In this document: positions 5,126 to 5,870 of the stretch, piece by piece | Position numbering within the stretch: the first letter of the stretch is position 1 | Layout of the letters: each line of letters begins with the position of its first letter | Assembly (NCBI RefSeq): GCF_015207245.1 | Contig: NZ_JADEXF010000269.1 | Location: forward strand, 1 to 5,870 | Direction of reading: 5' to 3' | Origin: Nostoc cf. edaphicum LEGE 07299 | GTDB taxonomy: Bacteria > Cyanobacteriota > Cyanobacteriia > Cyanobacteriales > Nostocaceae | DNA length: 5,870 nt | Program-made: the position numbers and the translations under genes | The notes under the pieces: generated by a model | Told to the model about the DNA's origin: nothing | Seen by the model: only the letters and a program-made list of their open reading frames with translations | The model's database searches: none

Positions 5126-5870
5126 ATGACAACCTCAAGTTCAAAAACAGCACTTAACTCTACAAAAACCTGGATTTGGCAAGATTTTCCGATCTGCTAT
5201 CAAACCCAAGGAACTACAGGGCCAGCTGTTGTCCTGGTGCATGGATTTGGTGCTTCTTGGTGGCACTGGCGAAAAAATATTCCTGTATTAGCGGAAAATT
5301 GCCGTGTTTATGCGATCGATTTGATTGGTTTTGGCGCTTCTGCGAAACCTCAACCTGGTGAAAAAATTACCTACACATTAGAAACCTGGGGACAGCAAGT
5401 AGCAGATTTTTGCCGTGAAGTTGTCGGTGAGCCAGCTTTTTTAGTCGGAAATTCTATTGGCTGTATTGTCGCCATGCAAGCAGCAGTAAGCAACCCAGAT
5501 ATTGCCTTGGGAGTTGCTTTGCTCAACTGTTCTTTACGGCTGTTACACGATCGCAAACGGGTAACTTTACCTTTATCTCGTCGTTACGGAGCGCCTCTAC
5601 TGCAACGCCTGTTATCCATCAAACCAGTTGGTGATTTCTTTTTCAATCAACTCGCCAAACCGAAAACAGTGCGAAAAATTCTGCTGCAAGCTTATGCGAA
5701 TGCTGAGATGGTGACAGATGAGTTGGTAGATATTCTCACTTCCCCAGCAAGCGATCCGGGTGCTGTTGCTGTGTTCCTGGCTTTTACTTCGTATTCTACA
5801 GGACCTCTACCAGAAGACCTTTTGCCACTGTTACCCTGTCCTGCGATTATCTTGTGGGGAACGTCTGATC
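5126..5870 (+). CDS. Alpha/beta hydrolase (3' end outside window)
   Basis: The first 248 codons of an alpha/beta-fold hydrolase, a serine-hydrolase superfamily whose substrates cannot be told from sequence alone. VVLVHGFGASWWHWR (35-49) provides the oxyanion-hole HG and the following helix. YAIDLIGFGASAKP (62-75) is the typical strand and turn. LVGNSIGC (106-113) is the nucleophile elbow with S110. After a cap region (about 140-225), PAIILWGTSD ends at D248, the probable catalytic aspartate. The catalytic histidine must lie beyond the window; related cyanobacterial proteins are about 290-305 residues. The start at ATG 5126 has no clear Shine-Dalgarno sequence. An in-frame TAA at 5060-5062 limits extension, and a TTG at 5075 is the only plausible alternative. 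Residues 2-15 are Ser/Thr-rich and look like a flexible tail, not a signal peptide. The gene is divergent from the redoxin-pyrH-frr cluster. Confidence 0.9.
   Translation, partial: MTTSSSKTALNSTKTWIWQDFPICYQTQGTTGPAVVLVHGFGASWWHWRKNIPVLAENCRVYAIDLIGFGASAKPQPGEKITYTLETWGQQVADFCREVVGEPAFLVGNSIGCIVAMQAAVSNPDIALGVALLNCSLRLLHDRKRVTLPLSRRYGAPLLQRLLSIKPVGDFFFNQLAKPKTVRKILLQAYANAEMVTDELVDILTSPASDPGAVAVFLAFTSYSTGPLPEDLLPLLPCPAIILWGTSD

Noticed and set aside
5371..5556. Minus-strand open frame inside the hydrolase
   Set aside because: The opposite strand encodes an unambiguous alpha/beta hydrolase including the nucleophile elbow.

Overview
The window looks like chromosomal DNA from a filamentous, Nostoc/Anabaena-type cyanobacterium. 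It has four perfect HIP1 octamers (GCGATCGC), a cyanobacterial-type heptanucleotide tandem repeat, a remnant of an Uma2-family gene, a geranylgeranyl-reductase-family protein, and PyrH and Frr proteins that read as cyanobacterial. The assignment rests on these features and on family recognition, not on a database search.

Layout, left to right. The minus strand opens with the 5' part of lysS (lysyl-tRNA synthetase), whose 3' end lies outside the window. Divergent from it, on the plus strand, is a broken Uma2-family gene (600-971). Its N-terminal and C-terminal pieces lie in the same frame, but the middle of the nuclease domain is replaced by four ACTCAGC repeats and a stop. Converging on it is a small exported protein of Spy-like appearance (990-1415, minus). 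Upstream of that is a geranylgeranyl-reductase-family flavoprotein (1470-2591, minus). An intergenic stretch of 195 bases then carries a long hairpin palindrome (2624-2665) and the likely terminator of frr (2729-2769). Next comes a minus-strand cluster transcribed in the order redoxin (4122-4676), pyrH (3322-4050), frr (2787-3335). A 449-base non-coding stretch rich in short repeats and palindromes follows, and then the 5' part of a plus-strand alpha/beta hydrolase (5126 to the window end).

How the genes fit together. pyrH (UMP kinase) and frr (ribosome recycling factor) form the conserved bacterial pair. Here they overlap by 14 bases, with the frr Shine-Dalgarno sequence inside the pyrH coding region, so they are probably translationally coupled. 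The redoxin gene lies 71 bases upstream in the same direction and may share their transcript. The other genes look like independent units with housekeeping or poorly defined roles.

I found no sign of a new multi-gene system. The points most worth a second look are the repeat-associated collapse of the Uma2 gene, the intergenic hairpin that resembles a dispersed repeat, the pyrH/frr overlap, and the paired palindromes and repeats before the hydrolase.
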